DNA of 64,000 nucleotides from Tannerellaceae bacterium (GTDB lineage Bacteria; Bacteroidota; Bacteroidia; Bacteroidales; Tannerellaceae): NCBI GenBank assembly GCA_021201295.1, contig JAJQFE010000016.1, positions 1 to 64,000 of the forward strand, read 5' to 3'. Shown piece by piece: positions 29,899 to 39,309 of this stretch (position 1 is its first letter; each line of letters starts with the position of its first letter). The notes under the pieces were generated by a model. It saw only the letters and a program-made list of their open reading frames with translations, ran no database searches and was not told where the DNA came from. The position numbers and the translations under genes were made by a program.

Positions 29899-31579
29899 TA
29901 GGCAATCCGTTTATATCTGAATATATTTTATTATCCTTATCCCGGATCTCTATACGGCGGATCTTCCCGCTGATGGTTTTTGGTAATTTATTTACAAATT
30001 TAATGATCCTGGGGTATTTATAAGGAGCAGTCACCTGTTTCACATACTCCTGTAATTTTTTTGTTAATGCTTTTTTAGGCTGGTTTTTATAATCTTTATC
30101 CAACACAATGGTGGCTTTCACTACCTGGCCCCGGATCTCGTCCGGAACACTGGTAATCGCACATTCCACTACTGCCGGATGGGTCATCAGGGCACTTTCC
30201 ACTTCAAACGGACCGATCCGGTAACCGGAGCTTTTGATCACATCATCCGCGCGTCCAACAAACCAGTAATAACCATCTTCATCCCGCCAGGCAATGTCAC
30301 CGGTATAGTAAATACCATCATGCCAGGTCTGCGTAGTGAGTTTCGGATCTTTGTAATACCCTTTAAACAATCCTAACGGTTTCTCATGGCTGGTATGGAT
30401 AATAATTTGTCCCTGTTCTCCATCTTTCGCTTTACTTCCGTCCATCCGGATCAGGTCCACATCATAAATCGGATTAGGAATACCCATAGAACCCAGTTTA
30501 GGTTCTATCCACGGATAGGTCAGAAGAAAAAGGGTTGCTTCTGTCTGTCCGAATCCCTCTCTCAGCTTAATACCTGTCAGTTTGAGGAATGTTTCATAGG
30601 TAGCCAGATTCAGCGCTTCCCCGGCAATCGTACAATATTTCAGAGAGGAGAGGTCATATTTTGATAAGTCTTCCCGGATCAGGAACCTGAATATAGTCGG
30701 CGGTGCACAGAGAGAAGTGATCCGGTGATCCTGGATCATCCGTAATATATCCGCCGGAATAAATTTTTCATGATCATACACAAAAATATTGGCCCCGGCT
30801 ATCCATTGTCCGTATAATTTACCCCAGACAGCTTTGGCCCAGCCTGTATCGGCAATCGTCAGATGCAAACTGTCTTTGTGGAGATTATGCCAGTAACAGG
30901 CAGTGACAATATGTGCCAGCGGATAAGTAAAATCATGAATCACCATTTTAGGATTCCCTGTGGTTCCTGAGGTAAAATAGAGCAATAGAATGTCATTATT
31001 GCTATTCGAATATTCCGGACGTATAAATGGCGCAGCCTGGTCAATCCCTGTATGAAAATCATGGAAACCCTCCGGTATCTCCGGCCCTATGGAAACTAAA
31101 GTCTGGATAGTAGGAGATTCCGGCAAGGCATCTGTGACATTTTGTGTGACGACCGGTTCCCCGACACAAACAACCATTTTGATATTTGCCGCATTGGCCC
31201 GGTACACAATATCTTTTTTAGTTAACAAATGGGTTGCCGGAATGCTGACAGCACCTAATTTATGTAAGGCAAGGATACAAAACCAGTATTCAAAACGACG
31301 TTTCAGGATCAGCATGACCATATCCCCTCTTCCGATCCCTAAAGATTGAAAATAGGAGGCAGTCTGGTCTGAATATTTTTTTATATCGGCAAATGTAAAG
31401 TCTCTGTGTTTCCCTTTATCATTTATCCAGTACAAAGCCTTTTTGTCCGGCTCTTCTTTCGCCCATTCATCTACTACATCATAGGCAAAGTTGAAATTCT
31501 CCGGGACATGGATTCTGAAGTTTTTACTAAAATCTTCCTGTGACTCAAATGTCATTTTATCCACAAATCTTTCTAACAT
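29885..31579 (-). CDS. Medium-chain acyl-CoA/AMP-dependent synthetase
   Basis: The 564-residue ANL-superfamily enzyme activates a carboxylic acid to an acyl-CoA via an acyl-adenylate. Motifs: YFTSGTTGNPKMVIHD (P-loop A3), REGFGQTEATLF (A5), YYTGDIAWRDEDGYYWFVGRADDVIKSSGYRIGPFEVE (A7-A8 region, in pieces) and the catalytic Lys in PKTISGKIRR. The start at 31579 (MLERFVDKM) fits the family better than one ten codons upstream. It follows the XRE-cupin regulator by 59 bp, a pair common in gut Bacteroidales, so that regulator likely controls it. Substrate (propionate, butyrate or longer) cannot be told. Confidence 0.88.
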   Translation of the reverse strand: MLERFVDKMTFESQEDFSKNFRIHVPENFNFAYDVVDEWAKEEPDKKALYWINDKGKHRDFTFADIKKYSDQTASYFQSLGIGRGDMVMLILKRRFEYWFCILALHKLGAVSIPATHLLTKKDIVYRANAANIKMVVCVGEPVVTQNVTDALPESPTIQTLVSIGPEIPEGFHDFHTGIDQAAPFIRPEYSNSNNDILLLYFTSGTTGNPKMVIHDFTYPLAHIVTACYWHNLHKDSLHLTIADTGWAKAVWGKLYGQWIAGANIFVYDHEKFIPADILRMIQDHRITSLCAPPTIFRFLIREDLSKYDLSSLKYCTIAGEALNLATYETFLKLTGIKLREGFGQTEATLFLLTYPWIEPKLGSMGIPNPIYDVDLIRMDGSKAKDGEQGQIIIHTSHEKPLGLFKGYYKDPKLTTQTWHDGIYYTGDIAWRDEDGYYWFVGRADDVIKSSGYRIGPFEVESALMTHPAVVECAITSVPDEIRGQVVKATIVLDKDYKNQPKKALTKKLQEYVKQVTAPYKYPRIIKFVNKLPKTISGKIRRIEIRDKDNKIYSDINGLPKDRE

Positions 31580-31638
31580 ACTAACGGAATTAAGATTATA
31601 AAAGATCATTGATTGTTTTTATCCTACCTAAAATAAAT

Positions 31639-32190
31639 TTAAGTAATAATAGCCAGAAAACGGACTTTCTTCCCGTCCAGCGCTTTCATACCATGGGGCA
31701 ATTCCGAATTGAAATAGATGCTGTCACCTTCTTCTAAGATAATCTCTTTCCCATGAAGATGCAGCAAGAGCTGGCCACTGACCACCAGGTTAAATTCCTG
31801 GCCCAGATGTGAGTTCAGGTAGATCTCTTCTCCGTCCGGTTTGGGATGGACGGTAACCATAAAAGGATCCGCCTTTCTTCCTGCAAAACCTGCAGCTAAG
31901 GATTGATATTTATAAGCTTTTGTCCTTTCCATCGCCGTACCTTTTCCTTTACGGATCACAAAGTAACTGTTCATTTTAGGTTCGTCACCAAACATCAGCG
32001 TGATAAGGTCTATCCCGTATGCCTGGGAGATCCGATGTAAAGTGCTGACTGAAATATCTACCGTCCCGGTTTCCAGGCGTAAATATTCTTCCGGGGTCAG
32101 ATGACATACATGCGCCATTTCTTCAGGAGTGATTTTCAACACATCCCGTAACCCGGCTAATCATTCCGCTATTTTGTTTAATCTGCTCAT
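31639..32190 (-). pseudogene. XRE-family regulator with cupin domain, one nonsense codon
   Basis: From ATG 32190 the frame reads MSRLNKIAE, then TGA at 32161-32163, then LAGLRDVLKITPEEMAHVCH and on to the end. The TGA probably replaces an Arg or Trp codon in the first helix of the HTH. The N-terminal HTH_3 (residues 1-65) and a C-terminal cupin (LVVSGQLLLHLHGKEIILEEGDSIYFNSELPHGM) make the MerR/XRE-cupin type of regulator that responds to a small molecule. A shorter protein starting at GTG 32142 lacks the first HTH helix. It is the first gene before acs-proB-proA-argF'. Confidence 0.75.
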
Positions 32191-32221
32191 TTATTTGCCG
32201 TAGATATTTAGTATAGTGGTT

Positions 32222-32229
32222 CAAAGATA
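32222..32229 (-). promoter_or_regulatory. Promoter -7 element for the XRE-cupin/acs/pro operon
   Basis: On the minus strand TATCTTTG matches TAnnTTTG, 31 bp before the start at 32190. This supports the longer start. Confidence 0.5.
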
Positions 32230-32353
32230 AAAATAAAAAACAGAGATACCCTTTTCTTTATACCTTTTTTTCTCCTCTTTTTTTTCCGGATCAGCTCCGG
32301 GAAAAGATGATCTTATTTAACTATTGCAGAGAAGAGAAAAGCTATCCAAAGGA

Positions 32354-32384
32354 GTTGCTATATTAAAAGAAAGGACTAACTTTG
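32354..32384 (+). promoter_or_regulatory. Promoter for pheS
   Basis: TAACTTTG (-7) at 32377-32384 with GTTG 19 bp upstream as a partial -33 element. Transcription would begin about 20 bp before the ATG at 32414, which rules out the longer frame starting at 32324. Confidence 0.65.
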
Positions 32385-32413
32385 CGTTCGCAATAAAAAA
32401 ACAGAGATTCAAC

Positions 32414-33433
32414 ATGATCAATAGAATAAAAGAGCTGCTTCAGGAAGTGCAGGAAATGAAAGCAGCCAATGCTGAAGAACTGGAAGCTCTTAGAATTAAG
32501 TATCTCAGTAAAAAAGGAGAGATCTCATCGCTGATGAATGATTTCCGCAATGTAGCTGCAGACCAGAAGCGGGAAGTAGGAAAGTTTCTGAATGAACTGA
32601 AAGAAACCACACAAAACAGAATCAATGAACTGAAAGAAGGGTTTGCCAACGAACAGGTAAGCCAGGACGATATCGACCTGACCCGTACAGCCTATCCGGT
32701 TGAGCTGGGAACCCGCCATCCGCTTTCTATTGTAAGAAAAGAAATTTGTGATATTTTCGGCCGTTTAGGTTTTAGTATTGCCGAAGGACCAGAAATTGAA
32801 GATGACTGGCATGTCTTCTCTGCCTTAAATTTTGCAGAAGATCATCCTGCCCGTGATATGCAGGACACCTTCTTTATACAACACAATCCGGATGTGGTCC
32901 TGAGGACCCATACCTCTTCCGTACAGGTACGCGTAATGGAAAAACAACAGCCACCTATCCGTATTATCTGTCCGGGACGTGTCTATCGCAATGAAGCAAT
33001 ATCCTATCGTGCACACTGTTTCTTCCATCAGGTGGAAGCATTATATATTGATAAAGATGTCTCTTTTGCAGACCTGAAACAGGCGTTGTTATTCTTTGCA
33101 AAAGAGATGTTCGGAGCAGAAACAAAAATTCATTTACGTCCGTCCTATTTCCCTTTTACAGAACCTTCGGCAGAAATGGATATTTCCTGCAACCTGTGCG
33201 GCGGCAAAGGCTGTCCTTTCTGTAAATACACCGGATGGGTAGAAATCTTAGGGTGTGGAATGGTTCATCCGAATGTACTGGATAACTGTGGAATTGACAG
33301 TAACATATATTCCGGTTACGCTTTGGGAATGGGGATCGAACGTATAACCAATTTAAAATATCAAGTGAAAGACTTACGCCTGTTCTCAGAGAACGATATA
33401 CGCTTCCTGAAACAGTTTGAGTCTGCCAATTAA
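32414..33433 (+). CDS. pheS: Phenylalanyl-tRNA synthetase alpha subunit
   Basis: The 339-residue class II synthetase alpha chain charges tRNA-Phe together with PheT. An N-terminal coiled coil (residues 1-90) precedes the catalytic core with motif 1 (HPLSIVRKEICDIFGRLGF), motif 2 (GRVYRNEAISYRAHCFFHQVEAL) and motif 3 (GYALGMGIERITNL). The start at 32414 is supported by the promoter position and by family length. pheT is not in this window; separation of the two subunit genes is usual in Bacteroidota. Confidence 0.96.
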   Translation: MINRIKELLQEVQEMKAANAEELEALRIKYLSKKGEISSLMNDFRNVAADQKREVGKFLNELKETTQNRINELKEGFANEQVSQDDIDLTRTAYPVELGTRHPLSIVRKEICDIFGRLGFSIAEGPEIEDDWHVFSALNFAEDHPARDMQDTFFIQHNPDVVLRTHTSSVQVRVMEKQQPPIRIICPGRVYRNEAISYRAHCFFHQVEALYIDKDVSFADLKQALLFFAKEMFGAETKIHLRPSYFPFTEPSAEMDISCNLCGGKGCPFCKYTGWVEILGCGMVHPNVLDNCGIDSNIYSGYALGMGIERITNLKYQVKDLRLFSENDIRFLKQFESAN

Positions 33434-33459
33434 GTTGAAAACCTCAATCATTTTACCAG

Positions 33460-33482
33460 CCCCGGGTCTTAACCGCCCGGGG
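33460..33482 (+). terminator. GC-rich hairpin after pheS
   Basis: CCCCGGG / CCCGGGG with a 9-nt loop lies 27 bp after the pheS stop and 14 bp before crcB. There is no T-run, so it may only attenuate. Confidence 0.5.
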
Positions 33483-33495
33483 AAACACACAAGGA

Positions 33496-33885
33496 ATGAG
33501 GATACAGGTTTTATTACTGATTTCAGGAGGAGCCATCGGAACGGTAGTACGTTACGGGATTTTCGTATGGATACAACGGGCGATGATGCACTCCTTTCCC
33601 TGGGGAATCCTTTCCGTTAATATAACAGGTTCCTTTTTGATCGGATTCTTCTGGAGCCTTTCCGAAACTTTTTCTTTTTCTGCCCAAACCCGCCTTTTCC
33701 TTTTTACCGGATTTTTTGGTGGTTTCACAACCTTTTCTACCTTTGCCCTGGATACTATGCAGTTAATGAAAGCAGGAGAATATAAACTGGCCCTTTTGAA
33801 TGTGCTGGCAAGTAATGTCATAGGGATTCTTGCTGTTTTCCTGGGGTATCAGTTAGGTAAAAATATAGCTGGACTAATTAAATAA
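33496..33885 (+). CDS. crcB: Fluoride exporter CrcB (Fluc)
   Basis: The 129-residue, four-helix membrane protein is a Fluc channel that exports fluoride as a dual-topology dimer. Family motifs are GGAIGTVVRYG at the start, PWGILSVNITGSFLIG (conserved Asn) and GFFGGFTTFSTFALDT (fluoride-coordinating Phe box). The ATG is preceded by AAGGA. No fluoride riboswitch is recognisable in the 62 bp upstream. It is followed by nth after 5 bp. Confidence 0.95.
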   Translation: MRIQVLLLISGGAIGTVVRYGIFVWIQRAMMHSFPWGILSVNITGSFLIGFFWSLSETFSFSAQTRLFLFTGFFGGFTTFSTFALDTMQLMKAGEYKLALLNVLASNVIGILAVFLGYQLGKNIAGLIK

Positions 33886-33890
33886 ATAGT

Positions 33891-34538
33891 ATGCGTAAAA
33901 AAGAAAGATACAACGGAGTGATTGAATGGTTCAGGGAAAATATGCCTGTAGCTGAAACAGAACTTCAGTATAAAGATCCTTATCAGTTACTGGTAGCCGT
34001 AATCCTGTCGGCACAGTGCACGGATAAGCGGGTGAATATGATTACCCCGGCCCTGTTCGAGGCCTTTCCTACACCGGAAGTGATGGCTGTTTCTACACCG
34101 GAAGTAGTCTATGAATACATTAAAAGTGTTTCTTATCCGAACAATAAAGCACGCCACTTAGTAGGAATGGCTAAGATGCTGGTAGAGAAATTTGACGGAG
34201 TAGTCCCCTCTACGCAGGAAGAACTGGTTCAATTACCGGGGGTAGGGAGTAAAACAGCCAATGTGATTGTTTCGGTCGTGTTTGATAAGCCGGCGATGGC
34301 AGTGGATACGCATGTCTTCCGGGTATCCAACCGGCTGGGACTTACTTGTAATAGTAAAACCCCACTGGAAACAGAAAAAGAACTGGTTAAACATATACCG
34401 GAAGATTTGCTGGCTATAGCTCATCACTGGTTAATCCTGCATGGAAGGTATACTTGCCTGGCCCGAAAACCTAAATGTGAAGAGTGTAGTCTGAAACCCT
34501 GGTGTAAATATTTCTGGGAAACCTATGCATCCAAATAA
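33891..34538 (+). CDS. nth: Endonuclease III
   Basis: A 215-residue DNA glycosylase/AP lyase for oxidised pyrimidines in base excision repair. The helix-hairpin-helix LPGVGSKTANVIVS carries the catalytic Lys, followed by the Asp in VDTHVFRVSNRLG. The C-terminal [4Fe-4S] loop has Cys spacing C-x6-C-x2-C-x5-C (CLARKPKCEECSLKPWC). Length matches the family. Confidence 0.97.
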   Translation: MRKKERYNGVIEWFRENMPVAETELQYKDPYQLLVAVILSAQCTDKRVNMITPALFEAFPTPEVMAVSTPEVVYEYIKSVSYPNNKARHLVGMAKMLVEKFDGVVPSTQEELVQLPGVGSKTANVIVSVVFDKPAMAVDTHVFRVSNRLGLTCNSKTPLETEKELVKHIPEDLLAIAHHWLILHGRYTCLARKPKCEECSLKPWCKYFWETYASK

Positions 34539-35442
34539 AAAGGAAATTATTATTTGTCTGTTAGCTTTTATAGCCTTAGGGGTTGCCGCCTCTTTTTTCT
34601 ATCGTACACTCAAAGAGGGAAAAGAAATGGTCCAGGTCAGTCTGTATGATCTGGTTGCACCGGAACCTTCTGTGTTGTTAATAATTAACCGCCCTTCCTT
34701 AGTCGCTGACAGCTGGAAAGATAAACCGGTATTAGAAGATATTTTTTCCCAACACATCCCCACTCCATTACTTACCCTGGTTGATAAGAGCAGAGGCCTT
34801 CGCCCTTTTCTGTTTTCTGTGCACTCCCAGGGGACTGTCCTGTATGTGAAAGCGAACCATTCCCAGGTGCAGGCCATAGAAAAAGAGGTCCTGGGTACTT
34901 TATTCAGTGCGTATGCTCCCCAAAGACAGAAAAAGTATGGGATTGACTTTGTCTATTATCCGGATACGGAGAACCGTTTTTTAGGTTACTATGAGTATGA
35001 AGGCATATGGGTGGTCAGTTACAGCCGGAAATTGCTTGAAGAAGTAGCCCTGCAACAACTTACCGGACAGCCTTCCCTGGCTGCTGATCCAGCCATGTTG
35101 TGTAAAGATGTAGATACTCATTCTCCCCTGAATATCCTGTTTAAAGCCAACCTATTGGATTTGTATGTGAATATAAGCGACACGACAGAGTGGCGTATCC
35201 AGGATAAATGGCTGGCAGCCGACCTGTTCTTTACAGAAGGACATCTGTGTAGCCACGGAGCTTATCCGTATTATGAAGCATTAGATACCCTGTATACCGC
35301 TATGGGAGATACCCTCTCTATGAGATTACAGACTTTGTATCCCCGGCTGCAACCTGCTTTTGAAATACATAAAGAAGAAAATACAGTCTATTATACCGGT
35401 TGTACCCCGTTAACCGGCAATGAATCACAGGCCGGACAGTGA
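34525..35442 (+). CDS. Membrane-anchored protein of unknown function
   Basis: A 305-residue protein with one N-terminal membrane helix (EIIICLLAFIALGVAASFFY) and a large, probably periplasmic domain. No conserved motif is recognised. The start overlaps the end of nth by 14 bp and its 3' end overlaps the convergent MBL hydrolase by 52 bp, an unusually large shared coding region. It looks like a Bacteroidota DUF-type secreted or periplasmic protein. Confidence 0.65.
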   Translation: MHPNKKEIIICLLAFIALGVAASFFYRTLKEGKEMVQVSLYDLVAPEPSVLLIINRPSLVADSWKDKPVLEDIFSQHIPTPLLTLVDKSRGLRPFLFSVHSQGTVLYVKANHSQVQAIEKEVLGTLFSAYAPQRQKKYGIDFVYYPDTENRFLGYYEYEGIWVVSYSRKLLEEVALQQLTGQPSLAADPAMLCKDVDTHSPLNILFKANLLDLYVNISDTTEWRIQDKWLAADLFFTEGHLCSHGAYPYYEALDTLYTAMGDTLSMRLQTLYPRLQPAFEIHKEENTVYYTGCTPLTGNESQAGQ

Positions 35443-36188
35443 ATTTTCAGCCCATCATACGCATACCGGACATGAAGAGGTAATTCTCTGTCTATTTCCG
35501 CATGTAGACCTGCCCGGTGGCTCATATGGATCAGATAGGCTTCTTTCGGCCGGATACGCCGGATATTTGCCAGAGCTTCTTCCAGATTCTGGTGAGACAT
35601 ATGCTCTTTTTTATGGAGAGCATTCATAATAAGGATCTCTAATCCATCTAACTTGGCATATTCTTCCTCCGGGATAGATTTTATATCAGTCAGATAGGCT
35701 ATCTGACCTATGCGGTAACCCAGGATAGGCAAACAGGCATGCCGGAGCCGGATAGGAATAACTGGAATCCCCGCCACACAGAAAGGATCCGTATGGATCT
35801 TGTGCAGATGCAGATTAGGTATGCCCGGATAACGGTGTTGACGGAAAACGTAAGGAATCCGGGTTTCTATCGCTTCTGCCACATAGTCCTCCGCATATAC
35901 ATCTACCGGATGCTCCCGTCCGAAAGGACGAAGGTCATCCAGTCCTCCCACATGGTCATAATGCTCATGAGTGATCAATACGCCATCTATACGGGTAATC
36001 CGGTTCGCAAGCATCTGGAAGCGAAAATCAGGCCCACAATCTATTAAAATATGCTTTCCGTGAGTTTCAACCCATAAAGAAGTGCGCATGCGGTGATCCC
36101 TTGGATCTGTACTGGTACACACCTCACAGTTGCATCCGATCTCAGGAACTCCGGTAGAGGTCCCTGTGCCAAGAAAAAGAAGTTCCAT
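35391..36188 (-). CDS. MBL-fold hydrolase, PhnP-like
   Basis: The 265-residue metallo-beta-lactamase-fold enzyme resembles PhnP, a cyclic phosphodiesterase of phosphonate breakdown, and related hydrolases. It has GTGTSTGVPEIGC near the N-terminus, a Cys pair (CNCEVC), the metal motif THEHYDHVGGL, and HMSHRAGLH near the end. It has a tight overlap with murB (1 bp), so the two are co-transcribed. The substrate is unknown, as no phosphonate genes are present. Confidence 0.85.
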   Translation of the reverse strand: MELLFLGTGTSTGVPEIGCNCEVCTSTDPRDHRMRTSLWVETHGKHILIDCGPDFRFQMLANRITRIDGVLITHEHYDHVGGLDDLRPFGREHPVDVYAEDYVAEAIETRIPYVFRQHRYPGIPNLHLHKIHTDPFCVAGIPVIPIRLRHACLPILGYRIGQIAYLTDIKSIPEEEYAKLDGLEILIMNALHKKEHMSHQNLEEALANIRRIRPKEAYLIHMSHRAGLHAEIDRELPLHVRYAYDGLKIHCPACDSLPVNGVQPV

Positions 36189-37201
36189 TATCCGACATAT
36201 TTTACTTCCGAAACAAGATCTATGCCAAATTGTTCGGACACAGCCATCCGGATACTTTTGGCAACCAGAGCGATCTCATCACCGGTAGCATTTCCTAAAT
36301 TGACAATTACCAGTGCCTGTTTCTCATAAATACCTACCGGACCGTGAGTTTTCCCTTTGAACCCGCACTGTTCGATCAGCCAGCCCGCCGGCACTTTGAC
36401 CCGGGCATCTCCGGCTGGATACGAAGGGATCTGAGGATAACTGTTCCGGATCTTCTCAAACTGTTCCCGGGAAATGACCGGATTAGTAAAGAAACTTCCG
36501 GCATTACCTAATACTTCAGGTTTCGGCAGTTTTTCTTTCCGGATACGGATAACCGCATCCCGTACAGTAGACAGGGTAATTTCCGGATAGTCCTGTAACC
36601 GTGTGGCTAAATGGCCATAGTCCAGTGCAAACCGGGGTTTTTTGGTTAACCGGAGATATACATACGTTACTATATGGGGATCATGATGTTCATTTTTAAA
36701 GTAACTATACCGGTAACCATATTCACAGGCCTCCCTGGAAAAGATCTGTTTCTCCCGGGTTAGCTGGTTATAAGTTTCTATTTTTTCTATACAATCTTTG
36801 ATCTCCACTCCATAAGCCCCGATATTCTGTATGGCAGCCCCCCCGGTTTCCCCCGGAATATACGACAGGTTCTCTATGCCTCCCCAGCCGTTTTCAACAG
36901 CATAGCAGACTACGTTATCCCACAGTTCGGCAGCCCCTGCACGGATTACCATCGATTCTTCCGTTTCTTCACAGACAGAGATCCCCCGTATGGCTGAATG
37001 CAGAATAATTCCGTTAAAATCAGTAATAAAAAGAAGGTTACTGCCACCACCAATGTGAAGGGAATGGGATTCCTGGAAATATTCATCACGTAAGATATTA
37101 CACAACTCCTCCTCTGAACTATATTCCATAAACCAGCGTGTCTTTACTGGCAAATGAAATGTATTATGCTTTTCCAGGGAATAATTTTCTTCTATTTTCA
37201 T
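36188..37201 (-). CDS. murB: UDP-N-acetylenolpyruvoylglucosamine reductase
   Basis: The 337-residue FAD enzyme makes UDP-MurNAc from UDP-GlcNAc-enolpyruvate, an early cytoplasmic peptidoglycan step. Family landmarks: NTFHLPVKTRW, SLHIGGGSNLLF (FAD binding), IPGETGGAAIQNIGAYG, YGYRYSYFK, and NAGSFFTNP with the catalytic Ser. Length fits the type I (E. coli-like) enzyme with the extra loop. Confidence 0.97.
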   Translation of the reverse strand: MKIEENYSLEKHNTFHLPVKTRWFMEYSSEEELCNILRDEYFQESHSLHIGGGSNLLFITDFNGIILHSAIRGISVCEETEESMVIRAGAAELWDNVVCYAVENGWGGIENLSYIPGETGGAAIQNIGAYGVEIKDCIEKIETYNQLTREKQIFSREACEYGYRYSYFKNEHHDPHIVTYVYLRLTKKPRFALDYGHLATRLQDYPEITLSTVRDAVIRIRKEKLPKPEVLGNAGSFFTNPVISREQFEKIRNSYPQIPSYPAGDARVKVPAGWLIEQCGFKGKTHGPVGIYEKQALVIVNLGNATGDEIALVAKSIRMAVSEQFGIDLVSEVKYVG

Positions 37202-37223
37202 GCTCCGGGTTTATTTTACCGGA

Positions 37224-37231
37224 CAAAGGTA
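37224..37231 (-). promoter_or_regulatory. Promoter -7 element for murB
   Basis: On the minus strand TACCTTTG matches TAnnTTTG, 22 bp before the murB ATG. No TTTG was found at -33. Confidence 0.55.
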
Positions 37232-37242
37232 ATTAATAAAAA

Positions 37243-38203
37243 TCAGAGATTGTTTACATATTCACGTTGGATCCGGAAGAAATTAAACCGTTGCATTTCC
37301 CCGCTTTCCGTGATCATCGTAGAATAGCGTCTCAGGCTCTGGATCCATTCTTTGTGAAACTTGCATATGGCCGGATGCAGGGAATCCATGGAATTGACTG
37401 CATAAACCCGGATGAAACTTAATTTAAACTCCTTACTTTCCATATAACTGTAAGAAGCCTCAAAATTGATATTTGATAAATAGATCCACACCTTTTTGTT
37501 GTTCTCATAGGTGCCTTGCTCAGCTATTCTTTCCGCACGGTCCAACAGGCACAACAGCTCTGCTTTTAATTCCTCCATATCCTTTTCCGTAAGGATATTC
37601 ATCTTATGAAAATAGGAAATATCCCAGATCAGCGATAAAAAAATATTATGGTCCCAGATAAAATAAGAACGGGGCACTTCATGGAGCAGCCGGGTCAGTT
37701 TTTTCTATAATTCAATAATAAACAGCGGGATCTCCATGGATCCCAGACCTTTCCTGATGTTTAACTGTTCAGTCTGATGCAACCACCTACAGATACGAAA
37801 CCGGGAAAGGTATTTAAATGTGGAGTACATTGTATAAGGTACTGTATTCAAAATATGAATCACATACCCTTCCGGATCTTCTTTTACCATGGAAAGGTAA
37901 TTGATATAACGCATTAATGTATTTTCATACTCCTCCATCGCATTATCCGTATGGATGACATTGATATTAAATAAGGCTGCCGTTTTGCTATAGTTCCCAA
38001 TCAGTTGATCCAAAGACAACCGGAGCCTGGTGGCAATTAAAGAGATCTCCTGGAATGTAAAAGGGACCTCCCCTCTTAAACGGCGGTAGGTTGCCTCTTT
38101 CCCTATCTCTAAGGTTTCCATAATGAACTTAGGAAGATTTGCTTTTTTAGGTAACTGATCCTGAAGGGCAGATATGAATTTTTTTATTTAAATCTTCTTT
38201 CAT
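37243..38203 (-). pseudogene. HTH regulator with C-terminal helical domain, nonsense and frameshift
   Basis: The reconstructed gene of about 320 codons begins MKEDLNKKFISALQDQLPKK and has an N-terminal helix-turn-helix (METLEIGKEATYRRLRGEVP, FTFQEISLIATRLRLSLDQL). A long helical region of a type seen in many Bacteroidales HTH proteins follows. The frame changes in the T7 run at 38179-38185 (plus strand) near the N-terminus. A TAG at 37705-37707 splits it again (FIIEL-stop-KKLTRLLHEV); a CAG (Gln) is the likely ancestor. As sequenced it is not functional. A regulatory role is inferred only from the HTH. Confidence 0.65.
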
Positions 38204-38457
38204 ATGGTTGACATTTAAGTAGTTAACCATTTATTTTATTGTAAATTTAATCAAAAAATGACTATCAGCACGTACGAAATAAGTCTCTGCCGGCAGCAGT
38301 AATCTCTTTTTCAATCATAAATTCTCCTGCCTTTTGTTCTTTTTGAAAAAAACGAAAGTAAAATGTTTGGTTTTGCTCCTCAAAGAAACAGGCACAAAAA
38401 GCGAACCAAGGAGAGCGGAAAAGTGTAAACTAAAAAATATTAATTAAAAAGTCTGGA
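38204..38457. other. Non-coding leader region before upp
   Basis: About 250 bp of AT-rich intergenic DNA between divergent genes. No ORF or recognised RNA structure stands out; the promoter of upp is at its right end. Confidence 0.4.
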
Positions 38458-38489
38458 TTTGTAGTGTAATCGGAATATCATTACTTTTG
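38458..38489 (+). promoter_or_regulatory. Promoter for upp
   Basis: TTTG at 38458-38461 and TACTTTTG at 38482-38489 are exactly 20 bp apart, one of the best Bacteroidota promoters in the window. It lies about 57 bp before the ATG. Confidence 0.75.
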
Positions 38490-38546
38490 GCCCTCAAAAT
38501 ACAAATACACTGACAGACAGATAACGATCGGGTAAAAACAATACAT

Positions 38547-39200
38547 ATGAAGATTATCAATTTAGGCACGACTAACACTATTTTAAACCGCTTTGTGGCG
38601 GAACTCCGGGATGTGAATATTCAACGTGACAGTATGCGGTTCCGCCGGAATATTGAGAGGATAGGCGAGATCATGGCCTACGAGATCAGTAAAGAATTTA
38701 CATATAGTACAAAAAATATTCCTTCCCCGTTAGGGGTGGCAGAAATGTATACACCGGATGATGACGTAGTAATCAGCACCATCCTACGGGCAGGACTTCC
38801 GTACCACCAGGGTTTTTTAAGCTATCTGAATCATGCGGAAAATGCCTTTGTTTCCACTTACCGCAGATATAAAGACCGGTTGAATTTCGATATTCATATT
38901 GAATATATTGCTTCTCCGAAACTGACAGGCAAAACCCTGATTATTACAGACCTGATGCTGGCAACCGGAAGTTCTATGGAACTGGCTTATGCGGCGCTGA
39001 AAATGAAAGGTATACCTGCTCATATCCATGTAGCCTCTATCATTGCCAGCAAACAGGCATTAGAATATATCAAAGAAACTATGCCGGAAGAGCATACCAC
39101 CGTGTGGGTAGCCGCAGTAGACGAGAACTTAGACGAACATTCCTATATTGTCCCCGGCTTAGGCGACGCCGGAGACCTGGCCTACGGAGAAAAAGAATAA
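38547..39200 (+). CDS. upp: Uracil phosphoribosyltransferase
   Basis: The 217-residue enzyme converts uracil and PRPP to UMP (pyrimidine salvage). It has ILRAGLPYHQG, a PRPP loop read as ITDLMLATGSSMELA and a C-terminal uracil-binding PGLGDAGDLAYG. The first residues (MKIINLGTTNTILNRFVAELRD) match the Bacteroidota form of the family. Confidence 0.95.
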   Translation: MKIINLGTTNTILNRFVAELRDVNIQRDSMRFRRNIERIGEIMAYEISKEFTYSTKNIPSPLGVAEMYTPDDDVVISTILRAGLPYHQGFLSYLNHAENAFVSTYRRYKDRLNFDIHIEYIASPKLTGKTLIITDLMLATGSSMELAYAALKMKGIPAHIHVASIIASKQALEYIKETMPEEHTTVWVAAVDENLDEHSYIVPGLGDAGDLAYGEKE

Positions 39201-39233
39201 GACTCTTATATGTCCCTTCCAGAAAGGGGAAAT

Positions 39234-39269
39234 AAAAAAGCTGAGTCTACAGAAAGACTCAGCTTTTTT
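39234..39269. terminator. Terminator between upp and pgk
   Basis: AAGCTGAGTCT / AGACTCAGCTT with a 6-nt loop, flanked by an A-run and a T-run, serves convergent upp and pgk. Confidence 0.92.
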
Positions 39270-39309
39270 ATATATAGCAAAATAAGCAATGCTTCACATT
39301 TCCAACGGC

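Noticed and set aside
33434-33495. Fluoride riboswitch ahead of crcB
   Set aside because: Only 62 bp lie between pheS and crcB, holding a GC-rich hairpin but none of the conserved fluoride aptamer sequence.
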